DNA of 64,000 nt from Paraflavitalea devenefica (GCF_011759375.1 NZ_JAARML010000002.1:1984001-2048000); one strand, 5' to 3'; counted from the first letter of the stretch, positions 35,139-44,345 are shown. Numbers and translations: made by a program. Notes: generated by a model not told the origin, from the sequence alone.

Positions 35139-38100
35139 ATGTATCTTAATTGTAAAACATACTACAGCTTCAAATACGGCACCTTCAGCACCGAAGAACT
35201 CGTGCAGGAAGGCATTAATAAAGGCGTGGCAGCCCTGGCCCTCACCAATATCAACAACACAGCCGATATGTGGCCTTTCATAAAAGAATGCCGCAAGGCA
35301 GGCATCAGGCCTATTCCCGGCGTGGAGGTCCGCAATGGCGATGCATTACAATACATATTGCTGGCAGCTAACAACCATGGCTTTGAATGGATCAATACAT
35401 TTATATCCACACACTTAAAAAACAACAAGCCCTTTCCGTCGCCCACCGCCACCACTGCTTTTTTTGACGACAGTAGCGATGGCTATGTCATCTATCCGCT
35501 GGGCGCCAGGGAAGTACCCTCCTTATTAAAACATCAGTTCATCGGTGTGCAGCCCGCTGAAGCCAACAAATTGTACAACATACCACCTGAGCACAGGCAT
35601 AAATATATCATCCGTCAGCCGGTTACCTTCCAGTCGGAAGATCATTATTATGTACACCGCCTCCTACGGGCGATGGACCACAACGTGGTGGAGTCAAAGC
35701 TGCCGCCCGGTGCTGTATGCGGCAGTAATGAATCCTTCATGCCGCAGGAACAAATACTGCAGGCTTTCCGCGCCATGCCCTGGGTTGTCACCAATACCCT
35801 GCGGCTCATTGATACCTGCAACCTGGAAGAGGATGCCAATACCCGTAAAAACAAACAATACTTCACCATCAGCAAAGAAGATGACTCCATATTGCTGCGC
35901 AAACTGGCCCTCGATGGTCTGCAGCAACGCTATAGCAATAATACTGCAGCAGCCGAACGACTGCAAAAGGAACTCAACATCATCAACAACCTGGGCTTCA
36001 CCGCCTACTTCCTCATCACCTGGGATATTATTCGTTATGCCAAAAGCAGGGGCTTTTACCACGTAGGGCGGGGGAGTGGGGCCAACAGCATCGTGGCCTA
36101 CTGCCTCAAAATAACAGATGTTGATCCACTGGAGCTCAACCTCTATTTTGAACGCTTCCTCAACCCGGAAAGAACATCACCACCCGATTTTGACATCGAC
36201 TTCTCCTGGCTGGAGCGCGATGAGATCATGGACTACATCTTCAAGCGCTATGGTGAAAAATATGTGGCCCTCATGGGTTCTTATGTCACCTTCCAGCAGC
36301 GGGCTGTAGTGCGGGAGCTGGCAAAAGTATTTGGCCTGCCCGAAGCAGAGATCCATGGCCTCTCCAGGCTGCCCTTTGTAACAGCGCCTGCCTTTACGGC
36401 CTGGAAAAAACTAGGCGCACGCCCTGCCGGTATAGATGATTACCACAAAGGCGTAGCCTGGTACCAGCACAACAATAAGCCGGTAAACTATGCGGCCATC
36501 ATTGCCCGGCTGGGCCGCAAATACCAGCTTACGGAGGAAGAAACTATGGCATTGCAGCAATCGCCGCTCGCCTTCGGCATCATAGATCACATTGTATGGA
36601 AAATACTTTATTACAGCCCCTTCATCCACAACTTTCCCAATCACATCAGTGTGCATGTGGGCGGCATGCTCATCAGCGAAAAGCCCATCCATGCCTGGAC
36701 AGCCACCTTCTATCCGCCCAAAGGTTTTTCCACCACGCAAATTGACATGTACGTGGCCGAAGAGATCGGGCTCGATAAACTGGATGTGCTCAGCCAGCGC
36801 GGCCTGGGCCATATCAAAGAAACCATCCGCCTGGTGCAGGAAAACCAGGGCATCCGCATACACATTGATGAAGTGGAGAAATTCAAAAAAGATCCGCGGG
36901 TAAGGGAGCAGTTGCAACAAGTTCATACCGTAGGTTGCTTTTACATAGAAAGTCCGGCCATGCGCCAGTTGCTCAGCAAACTCCGGTGCGATAACTACCC
37001 TGTGCTGGTAGTGGCCAGTTCTATCATACGCCCCGGTGTGGCCAGCAGTGGCATGATGCGGCAATACATATCGCGGCACCTCGCGCCGCATACTACAGAG
37101 TACCTGCACCCGATCATGGAGCAGATACTCAGCGAAACCTATGGCGTCATGGTATTCCAGGAAGATGTCATGAAAGTAGGGCACTACTTTGGTGGCCTCC
37201 CCATGGCGGCGGCCGACAGCCTGCGCAGGGCCATGAGCGGCAAATCGCGCGGCGTGGATCACTTTGCCATGCTCAAAGATCAGTTCTTCAACAACTGTAC
37301 CGAAAAAGGCCATACGCCGGAGCTCACGGCCGAAGTATGGCGGCAGATGGAATCCTTTGCCGGCTATAGCTTTTGTAAAGCACACTCTGCCAGCTATGCC
37401 GTGGAAAGCTTCCAGGACCTCTACCTCAAAACCTACTTTCCCATCGAGTTCATGGTAGGCGTCATCAACAACTTTGGTGGCTTCTACAGTACCGAACTGT
37501 ACTTCATTGAGCTGCGCAAGGCGGGCGGCATACCGCACCTGCCCTGCATCAACCACAGCCATTACTACACTACCCTCAAAGGCCGCGACGTGTACACTGG
37601 TTTTGTACACCTCAATAGTCTCGAAAAGTCGACTGTCAAAACCATCCTTACCGAGCGGGAGCGCAACGGCCATTTCCTGCACCTGCAGGATTTCATAGAA
37701 AGAACAGCCCTTCACCCGGAGCAGTTGAACATCCTTATATCGGCAGGCGCTTTACGGTTTACCGGCAAGTCGAAAAAACAACTGCTGTGGGAGTCCAACT
37801 TCCTGCAAAAGCGGCAGCATGCACCCGTGACAACGCATACGCTTTTCAAAGAAAGGCCGGTGGCCTTTAAGCTGCCCGATCTGCACGATCATCCCATTGA
37901 TGATATGTATGATGAAATAGAAATACTGGGCTTCCCTTTCCGTAGTCCTTTTGAGCTCATGCAGGAGCAGTCGTTCCCGCGCCTGCCCGCCAAGGAATTG
38001 CCAAAGCACCTGGGCAAATCCGTAAGCATGCTGCTCTACTTCATAGACTATAAAGTAGTGCCTACGGCCAATGGGACCGTCATGGCATTCGGCGCCTTCC

Positions 38101-38285
38101 TCGATGAACAGATGGATTGGGTGGATACGGTGCACTTTCCACCATCATACAAACAATATCCGCTGAAGGGAAAAGGATTCTACCATGTCCGCGGAAAAGT
38201 AGTAGAAGACTTCGGCTTCCACAGCGTGGAAGTATCCTTCATGGAAAAGATCGGGTACAAAGAAAGAACCTATGCAAACCTGTAA
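35139..38285 (+). CDS. dnaE2: error-prone DNA polymerase III alpha-like subunit (DnaE2-type)
   Basis: 1048 residues from MYLNCKTYYSFKYGTFSTEEL; an in-frame ATG at 35079 adds 20 residues that do not look conserved. Domain order: a PHP domain (1 to ~200) that lacks the metal-binding HxH of normal DnaE (CKTYYSFKYG instead); the C-family polymerase core with catalytic PPDFDIDFSW and GRGSGANSIVAYCL; helix-hairpin-helix (ILISAGALRFTG); and a C-terminal OB-like region (LLYFIDYKVVPTANGTVMAFGAF). It is shorter than replicative DnaE. It sits 5 bases upstream of dinB, the arrangement of Bacteroidota mutagenesis cassettes used for translesion synthesis after DNA damage. No imuA/imuB is present. Confidence 0.85.
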   Translation: MYLNCKTYYSFKYGTFSTEELVQEGINKGVAALALTNINNTADMWPFIKECRKAGIRPIPGVEVRNGDALQYILLAANNHGFEWINTFISTHLKNNKPFPSPTATTAFFDDSSDGYVIYPLGAREVPSLLKHQFIGVQPAEANKLYNIPPEHRHKYIIRQPVTFQSEDHYYVHRLLRAMDHNVVESKLPPGAVCGSNESFMPQEQILQAFRAMPWVVTNTLRLIDTCNLEEDANTRKNKQYFTISKEDDSILLRKLALDGLQQRYSNNTAAAERLQKELNIINNLGFTAYFLITWDIIRYAKSRGFYHVGRGSGANSIVAYCLKITDVDPLELNLYFERFLNPERTSPPDFDIDFSWLERDEIMDYIFKRYGEKYVALMGSYVTFQQRAVVRELAKVFGLPEAEIHGLSRLPFVTAPAFTAWKKLGARPAGIDDYHKGVAWYQHNNKPVNYAAIIARLGRKYQLTEEETMALQQSPLAFGIIDHIVWKILYYSPFIHNFPNHISVHVGGMLISEKPIHAWTATFYPPKGFSTTQIDMYVAEEIGLDKLDVLSQRGLGHIKETIRLVQENQGIRIHIDEVEKFKKDPRVREQLQQVHTVGCFYIESPAMRQLLSKLRCDNYPVLVVASSIIRPGVASSGMMRQYISRHLAPHTTEYLHPIMEQILSETYGVMVFQEDVMKVGHYFGGLPMAAADSLRRAMSGKSRGVDHFAMLKDQFFNNCTEKGHTPELTAEVWRQMESFAGYSFCKAHSASYAVESFQDLYLKTYFPIEFMVGVINNFGGFYSTELYFIELRKAGGIPHLPCINHSHYYTTLKGRDVYTGFVHLNSLEKSTVKTILTERERNGHFLHLQDFIERTALHPEQLNILISAGALRFTGKSKKQLLWESNFLQKRQHAPVTTHTLFKERPVAFKLPDLHDHPIDDMYDEIEILGFPFRSPFELMQEQSFPRLPAKELPKHLGKSVSMLLYFIDYKVVPTANGTVMAFGAFLDEQMDWVDTVHFPPSYKQYPLKGKGFYHVRGKVVEDFGFHSVEVSFMEKIGYKERTYANL

Positions 38286-38290
38286 TCAAT

Positions 38291-39460
38291 ATGATCCTTA
38301 CCACACAAAGACATATCGCCCATTTTGACCTGGATACCTTTTACGTATCGGTAGAATGCCTCAAAGATGATCGCCTCAAAGGAAAGCCCGTTATCATTGG
38401 CGGCAGCAGCGACCGTGGGGTAGTGGCTTCCTGCAGCTACGAAGCCCGGAAGTTTGGTATCCATTCGGCCATGCCCATGAAGCTGGCGCGGCGCTTATGC
38501 CCGCAGGCCATCATACGCCAGGGTGATATGGAATCTTACAGTAAATACTCCCGGCTGGTGACCGACGTCATAGCCGATTCAGTGCCCTTGTTTGAAAAAG
38601 CATCTATTGATGAATTTTATGTAGACCTCACCGGGATGGACAAATACTTCGGCAGCCAGTTGTTCACTGCCGACCTCAAAAAGAAAGTCGTCAAAGAAAG
38701 TGGCCTGCCCATCTCGTATGCGCTGGCCGGTAATAAGCTCATCAGTAAAGTGGCTACCAATGAAGGAAAACCTAATGCAGAAATGTGGGTAGCCTGGGGG
38801 CAGGAGAAAAATTTCCTCGCGCCGCTTAGTATAGCCAAAATGCCCGGCGTTGGTAAGGAAACGGCTTTCCTGCTCCTCAAGATGGGCGTGGAAACCATCA
38901 AAGTGCTCAGTGAAATACCCATGGAAATGCTCTCCAATCTCCTGGGCAAAAATGGTCTCTCACTCTGGCGCAAGGCCCAGGGGCTCGATGAAACGCCGGT
39001 GGTGCCGTATCATGAGCAAAAGTCCATCTCCACCGAAAATACCTTTCAGCAGGATACCATTGACATTGATTTCCTGCATGCCCAATTGGTACGCATGACG
39101 GAGAAAATAGCTTTCCAGCTAAGGGAGGAAAATAAGCTCACAGGCTGTGTCACTGTTAAGCTGCGGTATTCCAACTTCGATACTGTTACTCGGCAAAAGA
39201 CCATTCCTTTTACCGGCGCCGATCACAAGCTCATTAAAGTAGTGCGGGAATTGTTCGACAAATTATATGAGCGCCGTATGCTGGTGCGCTTACTGGGCAT
39301 TCGGTTTACCCAACTGGTGCCCGGCAATGACCAGATCAATATGTTTGAAGATACACAGCACATGGTACAGCTTTACCAGGCCATAGACAGCATCAAACAC
39401 CAGTATGGAGAGCAGTTCATAGCGCGCGCCCGGGGAATGGCTTCAACAATGTCATCCTGA
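38291..39460 (+). CDS. dinB: DNA polymerase IV (Y-family)
   Basis: 389 residues from MILTTQRHIAHFDLDTFYVSVE; this start gives the conserved first catalytic Asp near residue 13 and lies 5 bases after dnaE2. Other motifs are SCSYEARKFGIHSAMPM, ASIDEFYVDLTGMDKYFG (catalytic Asp-Glu), a thumb helix-hairpin-helix (KMPGVGKETAFLLLKMG) and a little-finger domain with TLRYSNFD-like KLRYSNFDTVTRQK. The C-terminus IDSIKHQYG is typical. It performs translesion synthesis, probably acting with the upstream DnaE2. A longer frame from 38117 overlapping dnaE2 was rejected. Confidence 0.9.
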   Translation: MILTTQRHIAHFDLDTFYVSVECLKDDRLKGKPVIIGGSSDRGVVASCSYEARKFGIHSAMPMKLARRLCPQAIIRQGDMESYSKYSRLVTDVIADSVPLFEKASIDEFYVDLTGMDKYFGSQLFTADLKKKVVKESGLPISYALAGNKLISKVATNEGKPNAEMWVAWGQEKNFLAPLSIAKMPGVGKETAFLLLKMGVETIKVLSEIPMEMLSNLLGKNGLSLWRKAQGLDETPVVPYHEQKSISTENTFQQDTIDIDFLHAQLVRMTEKIAFQLREENKLTGCVTVKLRYSNFDTVTRQKTIPFTGADHKLIKVVRELFDKLYERRMLVRLLGIRFTQLVPGNDQINMFEDTQHMVQLYQAIDSIKHQYGEQFIARARGMASTMSS

Positions 39461-39475
39461 GCCTGTCGAAGGATG
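39453..39475. terminator. small inverted repeat at the dinB end
   Basis: CATCCT and AGGATG around GAGCCTGTCGA include the dinB stop. CATCCTGAGCCTGTCGAAGG is a familiar intergenic repeat type in Bacteroidota. It lies between convergent dinB and the SRAP gene. Confidence 0.35.
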
Positions 39476-39496
39476 CTCGCAGCTCGCAGCTTGCCT

Positions 39497-40306
39497 TCAC
39501 ACCGCTACAGAAAGCGCCGACAAGTCCTCATACGTAAACGGTGCTGCCGGTTCCAGTGCTTCCCGGAAGTCTTTGGCAATGCTGCAGGCTTCCATGCCAG
39601 CAGCCGGGTATTGGAACCGCGCTATTTCAGTAATGCGCTCTTCTGTAGGAGAGCCCAGCAGCCATTCATACGCCAGTTCATCCGTTAATATCGTGGGCAT
39701 TCGTTTCTTGCTGTTGTGCACTTGTTCCATCAGGCCATTGGCGGCCGTAGTAATAATGGCAAAGCTCTCTACATACTCACCGGTGCTTTGATCGGTCCAG
39801 GGCTGCCATACACCGGCCATATAAAAATATTCCTTGTCCTTTACCGTAATATGATAAGGATACTTAACAGCCGTCTTCACCGGCTTGCCTGTTTTCTTGC
39901 TTACAGGAAATACATGCCGCCACTCAAAAAAGCCGGTGGACAACACCAGGCAGCGACGGGAGAGTGCCGCCTGCCGGTAGATCTTCCGCGGCAATAACAG
40001 CTCTTCTGAGATGGCATTCAACGTAGTGATCGGCGGATGGAACTGCCCGCTTTCATCTTTATAGCCAAAGCGCATCTTGCCTACAGATTCCCGGGTCTTC
40101 TGGTAGCCGGGAATAAAGCCCCATTCCATTTGTACAATATCGAAATTGGCTTCGCCTTCTTTCTTTTTCAGTACTGGGTGACTGGAATAATCAAACCCAA
40201 TATGCAGGGGATTGCCCAGGAAATCATAATCGGCAATCAGCTTCTCCAGTTGCAGCAGCCTGATATGCTCAGCCCTGGTAACCCGTACGCCATTGTAATA
40301 ACACAT
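39497..40306 (-). CDS. yedK: SRAP-family (YedK/HMCES) abasic-site protein
   Basis: 269 residues starting MCYYNGVRV, which places the catalytic Cys at position 2 as required for the DNA-protein crosslink with abasic sites; the longer frame from 40336 would destroy this. Further SRAP motifs are FIPGYQ, NAISEELLLPRKIYRQAALSRRCLVLSTGFFEW and a later AIITTAANGLMEQVHNSKKRMPTIL with the active-site His/Arg. It is convergent with dinB, so the DNA-damage theme continues. It follows the 91-residue gene by 1 base. Confidence 0.9.
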   Translation of the reverse strand: MCYYNGVRVTRAEHIRLLQLEKLIADYDFLGNPLHIGFDYSSHPVLKKKEGEANFDIVQMEWGFIPGYQKTRESVGKMRFGYKDESGQFHPPITTLNAISEELLLPRKIYRQAALSRRCLVLSTGFFEWRHVFPVSKKTGKPVKTAVKYPYHITVKDKEYFYMAGVWQPWTDQSTGEYVESFAIITTAANGLMEQVHNSKKRMPTILTDELAYEWLLGSPTEERITEIARFQYPAAGMEACSIAKDFREALEPAAPFTYEDLSALSVAV

Positions 40307-40307
40307 A

Positions 40308-40583
40308 TTAATTCGTTTTTCTGAAGTGTGCATCAATCAGTTTGCCAATAGAAACCGCCAGCGCCTGTTGTCCCTCCGGTATCGAGGTCCAGAACAACTG
40401 GCCTTCGTTGCTGGTAGCCTGTGTGATCACCAGCGGCTTGCCGGCATCCATACCTACCAGGAATAGCGGCCTTCCGGCCATGGTCACTTCCTTTACCGGT
40501 ATCTTCTTCTCATTGAAGATAACTTCAAATACGTCAGCAGTGGATTCCATACCATCATTTTTTTGATAATGAAAACTACCCAT
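40308..40583 (-). CDS. small protein of unknown function, partner of the SRAP gene
   Basis: Up to 91 residues: MESTADVFEVIFNEKKIPVKEVTMAGRPLFLVGM … ITQATSNEGQLFWTSIPEGQQALAVSIGKLIDAHF. No family recognised and no signal or membrane segment. A TATTTTTA box (complement of 40583-40590) overlaps the first ATG. Transcription would then begin inside the long form, making Met12 (40550) a likelier start. The gene ends 1 base before the SRAP start, so both are probably one transcript. Confidence 0.55.
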   Translation of the reverse strand: MGSFHYQKNDGMESTADVFEVIFNEKKIPVKEVTMAGRPLFLVGMDAGKPLVITQATSNEGQLFWTSIPEGQQALAVSIGKLIDAHFRKTN

Positions 40584-40759
40584 AAAAATACGAATACTAA
40601 ATAAGTTAGCAATAAAAATTGGGCTATTTATCCTGCTGAACGGGTCAGGAAGTTAAACTTCCTGCCTGTAAACAGGTCTTACAGCATACTATAGGCATGC
40701 CTCCCGCGTTCTTATTGCCATCATCAGGGCGTAAAATGCACTGGCTTAACCAACTATTT

Positions 40760-41698
40760 ATGAAAAATGGCTTAATCTGTTTCTTGCTGATAACAGGCGT
40801 TGCAGCTTTATCCTCCGGCTGTGGTAAAAAAGAAGACGATGATCCGGCCGAAAAAATATACCGGGTAGAAGGTTCCATCAGCATAGATGGGCAGGCGCGC
40901 ACCTATTTACTCAACCTGCCGCCGGGGTATTATGAAGGTGCCGGTTTTTCACTGGTCATTGCCATGCATGGCGGGGGCGGATCGGCCACCCAGTTTGAAA
41001 CCTCTTCATTGCTGACGCAAAAAGCCAATGCAGAGAACTTCATCGTCGTGTATCCCGAAGGCGTAAAAAGCACCGGTGCATTGGGTGTCCGTACCTGGAA
41101 TGCCGGTACCTGCTGCGCTTTTGCCGTGGAGAACAACATCAATGATGTAAAATTCATCACCACGCTCATTGATAAGCTGGTGGCAGATTATAAGATCAAC
41201 GCCAAAAAAGTATACGCCACCGGGCATAGTAATGGTGGTATGATGAGTTACCGGCTTGCCTGTGAGGCATCCAATAAAATTGCCGCCATAGCGCCCAATG
41301 GTTGTACCATGGTGGTAACACAGCCTTGCAATCCTGCCCGTGCAGTACCGGTATTGCACATGCATTCGGTATTGGATGAGCACATTCCTTACACAGGAGG
41401 AACCGGCAATGGTATCTCCGGCGTTTATGCGCCGCCATTGGATTCTGTGTTCAACGTGTGGTCATCCAAAAACACCTGCACCACCACTGCCCAGGTGGTC
41501 GTCAACAACAGCAGCTATAAATTCACCCGCTGGACCAATTGCAGCAACAATACCGCCATACATTACTATTTAACGCAGGATGGCGGACATGCCTGGCCGG
41601 GTGGTTTACCGGGTAGCGCCAATGGCGATACCCCTTCCCAGGCCATCAATGCCAATAACCTCCTGTGGGACTTCTTTAAGCAATACCAGTTGCCGTAA
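40760..41698 (+). CDS. alpha/beta-hydrolase esterase lipoprotein (LpqC/PHB-depolymerase-like)
   Basis: 312 residues from MKNGLICFLLITG, giving a lipobox ALSSGC; an in-frame ATG at 40697 lies before the signal. The domain is a polyhydroxybutyrate-depolymerase/feruloyl-esterase-like hydrolase: oxyanion region VIAMHGGGGSATQFE, WNAGTCC, nucleophile in TGHSNGGMMSYRLACE, acid Asp in MHSVLDEHIPYTGG, His in TQDGGHAWPGG. It should sit in the envelope and cleave ester bonds, perhaps of polysaccharide-linked acids; the substrate is not determined. It is followed by a strong terminator. Confidence 0.85.
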   Translation: MKNGLICFLLITGVAALSSGCGKKEDDDPAEKIYRVEGSISIDGQARTYLLNLPPGYYEGAGFSLVIAMHGGGGSATQFETSSLLTQKANAENFIVVYPEGVKSTGALGVRTWNAGTCCAFAVENNINDVKFITTLIDKLVADYKINAKKVYATGHSNGGMMSYRLACEASNKIAAIAPNGCTMVVTQPCNPARAVPVLHMHSVLDEHIPYTGGTGNGISGVYAPPLDSVFNVWSSKNTCTTTAQVVVNNSSYKFTRWTNCSNNTAIHYYLTQDGGHAWPGGLPGSANGDTPSQAINANNLLWDFFKQYQLP

Positions 41699-41747
41699 CG
41701 CCCGCAAATACCCACTGTTTGTAGAACCAGGTAAACGACTTATATTT

Positions 41748-41777
41748 AACCGGTAGTTATTAGCTACCGGTTTTTTT
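41748..41777 (+). terminator. terminator abutting the next start codon
   Basis: AACCGGTAG, a 7-nt loop and CTACCGGTT form a 9-bp stem followed by more T residues; the T run ends immediately before an ATG at 41778. Confidence 0.8.
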
Positions 41778-42314
41778 ATGATCAAGTTCTTACAGCAACT
41801 CAACCCCTTTACCAAAACGCTTTTGGCAGCATGGCTCCTTCTCGTTGTTTATGGTTACCTGGCCCGGCTAACCGGCATCTACTTTTTCTGGGAAAGTGAC
41901 TCAATTGGTTGGACGCTTTTCCTGTTGGCGGTTATTGGATTCCTGTATAAAAGGATCAGGCTAAAACGGGCCATGCAAAAGAAGGTACTGGGTGAAAAGC
42001 TGGTCATTGGGCTCATCATCTTTGTTTTCTTAATACAGGCAATTCTGATTTCAGTTATCCCCAATTCAGATGCCTATGTTGCCGCAAGATCTTTTCTGAA
42101 AAATGACCCTGCTGTAAAAGCAGAGGTAGGTCATGTGACCGGCTTTGGCCTTATCCCTATGGGAAGCATGGAGCAGTCATCCGGGCCGGGTGGTACCTAT
42201 GGCAGCGCTTCCATTTCATTGATCCTAAAGGGAGATAAAAAGTATAAAGAGGTAACTGTTTTGGTTATTAAACTTCCCGATAGTCTCCATTGGCAGGTAG
42301 AGGCTGTTGAATAA
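41778..42314 (+). CDS. small membrane protein with a C-terminal soluble domain
   Basis: 178 residues. Three transmembrane helices: LLAAWLLLVVYGYLARL, GWTLFLLAVIGFLY and LVIGLIIFVFLIQAILISVI. A ~85-residue domain follows (AARSFLKNDPAVKAEVGHVTGFGLIPMGSM … KEVTVLVIKLPDSLHWQVEAVE) of the type seen in cytochrome-oxidase-assembly-like or DUF-type small envelope proteins. The start codon directly follows the T tract of the preceding terminator, so any transcript must be read through or start within the hairpin; the start is not certain. Function unknown. Confidence 0.6.
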   Translation: MIKFLQQLNPFTKTLLAAWLLLVVYGYLARLTGIYFFWESDSIGWTLFLLAVIGFLYKRIRLKRAMQKKVLGEKLVIGLIIFVFLIQAILISVIPNSDAYVAARSFLKNDPAVKAEVGHVTGFGLIPMGSMEQSSGPGGTYGSASISLILKGDKKYKEVTVLVIKLPDSLHWQVEAVE

Positions 42315-42354
42315 AGGATTTTGTAGCTACCGAAATACTAAGTAATTTAGTATT

Positions 42355-42636
42355 ATGAAAGGGGAGATCACTGCACGGATTGAGGGCTTCATGAGGCGAT
42401 ATCCCGTAGAGCGGATATATGCTACACGGCAGATAGAGCAATTCCGCATATCGGGCCGCAACGGATCAATCGTCTTTCAAAGTAATCGCCCTTTCCTGCG
42501 CGCTAACGGACTTAAACTAAAGCGCATTGACTGGAAGCTCATCGAAGGAACCCTCCGCAGCATGAGCGCCAAAGATGCCCTGGCCCAGGGCCTTGACGAA
42601 TACGTAAAGCAACTGGAAAAGGAGGGGAAATTGTAA
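42355..42636 (+). CDS. small protein of unknown function
   Basis: 93 residues, soluble and basic: MKGEITARIEGFMRRYPVERIYATRQIEQFRISGRNGSIVFQSNRPFLRANGLK. No signal peptide or known motif seen. It lies 40 bases after the preceding membrane protein and 27 before the next, with all three on one strand. This is probably a small operon. Confidence 0.55.
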   Translation: MKGEITARIEGFMRRYPVERIYATRQIEQFRISGRNGSIVFQSNRPFLRANGLKLKRIDWKLIEGTLRSMSAKDALAQGLDEYVKQLEKEGKL

Positions 42637-42663
42637 TAGTCTTCTCAAAAAACGTTTTAATAC

Positions 42664-43104
42664 ATGTTCATCAGGCAAACCATCTTCATTCTACTCGCCA
42701 TACTGGCCTTCCTGTTGGTTTTTGTGACTTTTCGCGAGGCGACCTCTGTTATTCCGGGCTGGCATACCACCATCTATGTAGGACCGTCATGGTATCATTT
42801 CATTTTCCCGGCCTTGCTATTGATGATTTCCATTTTATACAGGCGCATTATCCGGAGAGGTGTCTTGGTATCCGGTGCCTTTTTTACGGCGCATGTACTA
42901 TTCACCATCATTACTTACCTTATCAGTGCTTTCGGTATAACAGTATATTTCTTGTTTTTTAATGACTATGATAGTTACATGGAGCGAATACTTTTAGTGA
43001 TTAACTGGGGAGCGCCATGGCTGTTGTGCGCAGGTCAGATGATCTTTGTCATTCCATTGTGGCTGAAGCTTTCCGCAGGCAGAAGTTCCAGGTTGGGGAA
43101 CTGA
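42664..43104 (+). CDS. four-helix membrane protein of unknown function
   Basis: 146 residues with four hydrophobic helices (TIFILLAILAFLLVFVTF, FIFPALLLMISILY, VLFTIITYLISAFGITVYFLFF, APWLLCAGQMIFVIPLWL). No motif recognised. It follows the 93-residue gene closely and precedes acyl-CoA dehydrogenase, which has its own promoter. Confidence 0.6.
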   Translation: MFIRQTIFILLAILAFLLVFVTFREATSVIPGWHTTIYVGPSWYHFIFPALLLMISILYRRIIRRGVLVSGAFFTAHVLFTIITYLISAFGITVYFLFFNDYDSYMERILLVINWGAPWLLCAGQMIFVIPLWLKLSAGRSSRLGN

Positions 43105-43139
43105 TGCGAACAATTGTTAGTTTTTGTGATAAATTCTAT

Positions 43140-43147
43140 TACTTTTG
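43140..43147 (+). promoter_or_regulatory. -7 box for acyl-CoA dehydrogenase
   Basis: TACTTTTG is a perfect TAnnTTTG match 27 bases before the start codon. A clear -33 TTTG at standard distance is not seen. Confidence 0.45.
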
Positions 43148-43174
43148 TCCCTAAACTAAAAACAGACAGGCCAT

Positions 43175-44329
43175 ATGCAATTCCAGTTATCTGAAGAACA
43201 CCTCATGATCCGCAAGGCAGCCAGGGATTTTGCCCAACAGGAATGTTTGCCCGGTGTTATCGAAAGAGATGAACACCAGAAATTCCCCAAAGAACAGGTC
43301 CTCAAGCTGGCCGAACTGGGCTTTATGGGCATGATGGTAGACCCCCAATATGGCGGCAGTGGCATGGATACCATGAGCTATGTATTGGCCATGGAAGAAA
43401 TTAGTAAAATAGATGCCAGCGTAAGCGTGTGCATGAGCGTGAACAATAGCCTCGTAACCTGGGGACTGGAAGCATATGGAACAGAAGAACAGAAACAAAA
43501 ATACCTCACACCACTGGCGCAGGGGCGCAAAGATGGTGAACTTTATATTGGCGCCTTCCTGCTGAGCGAGCCAGAGGCTGGCAGCGACGCTACTTCCCAG
43601 CGCACGACTGCAGAAGACAAGGGTGATCACTATGTACTCAATGGCACCAAGAACTGGATCACCAATGGCTCCTCCGCTTCTGTATACCTGGTCATGGCGC
43701 AAACAGATGCCGCCAAAGGCAGTAAAGGCATTAATACATTTATTGTAGAGAAAAGCTGGCCGGGTGTAGTAGTAGGGGCCAAGGAAAACAAACTCGGCAT
43801 CCGGGGCAGCGATACCCATAGTATCTTATTCAATGATGTAAAAGTGCCCAAAGAAAACCGCATCGGCGCTGAAGGTTTTGGGTTCACCTTTGCTATGAAA
43901 ACACTGGCTGGCGGCCGTATAGGCATTGCTTCCCAGGCATTGGGCATTGCCAGCGGTGCTTATGAGCTGGCCCTTAAATACTCCAAAGAGCGAAAAGCCT
44001 TTGGTAAAGAGATCATGAATCACCAGGCCATCCAGTTCAAACTGGCTGATATGGCGACCCGCATTGAGGCCGCCCGGTTATTATGCCTCAAAGCCGCCTG
44101 GGAAAAAGACCAGCTTCAGGATTATGCCCTCAGCTCTTCCATGGCCAAAGTATTTGCCAGCGAAACCGCCATGTGGGTGGCTGTAGAAGCGGTACAGATC
44201 CATGGTGGTTATGGCTACGTAAAGGAATACCATGTAGAACGATTGATGCGTGATGCCAAGATCACCCAGATCTATGAAGGTACTTCCGAAGTGCAGCGGA
44301 TTGTGATCAGCAGATCTATACTAAAGTAA
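43175..44329 (+). CDS. short/branched-chain acyl-CoA dehydrogenase
   Basis: A 384-residue FAD enzyme catalysing alpha,beta-dehydrogenation of acyl-CoA in fatty-acid or branched-chain catabolism and passing electrons to ETF. Seen motifs: N-terminal helical domain (FQLSEEHLMIRKAARDFAQQ); FAD/substrate loop LSEPEAGSDATSQRT; NGTKNWITNGSSASVY; LGIRGSDTHSILFNDVKVP; and the helical C-terminus with QIHGGYGYVKEYHVERLMRDAKITQIYEGTSEVQR, where the Glu of YEGTSE is the expected catalytic base. The length matches the family exactly. No ETF genes are adjacent. Confidence 0.92.
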   Translation: MQFQLSEEHLMIRKAARDFAQQECLPGVIERDEHQKFPKEQVLKLAELGFMGMMVDPQYGGSGMDTMSYVLAMEEISKIDASVSVCMSVNNSLVTWGLEAYGTEEQKQKYLTPLAQGRKDGELYIGAFLLSEPEAGSDATSQRTTAEDKGDHYVLNGTKNWITNGSSASVYLVMAQTDAAKGSKGINTFIVEKSWPGVVVGAKENKLGIRGSDTHSILFNDVKVPKENRIGAEGFGFTFAMKTLAGGRIGIASQALGIASGAYELALKYSKERKAFGKEIMNHQAIQFKLADMATRIEAARLLCLKAAWEKDQLQDYALSSSMAKVFASETAMWVAVEAVQIHGGYGYVKEYHVERLMRDAKITQIYEGTSEVQRIVISRSILK

Positions 44330-44337
44330 TTTAATAG

Positions 44338-44345
44338 TAGTTTTG
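44338..44345 (+). promoter_or_regulatory. -7 box for the yggS-type gene
   Basis: TAGTTTTG matches TAnnTTTG, 35 bases before the start codon, just after the acyl-CoA dehydrogenase stop. Confidence 0.4.

Noticed and set aside
36411..37715. 434-residue open frame on the minus strand inside dnaE2
   Set aside because: It is fully antisense to a gene with all expected polymerase motifs; its translation is His/Phe-rich and matches no family, as expected for a shadow frame.
38117..38290. Longer start for dinB overlapping dnaE2
   Set aside because: The added residues lie in the dnaE2 coding region in another frame and precede the conserved DLDTFYVSVE start region; the ATG at 38291 gives the family's normal N-terminus.
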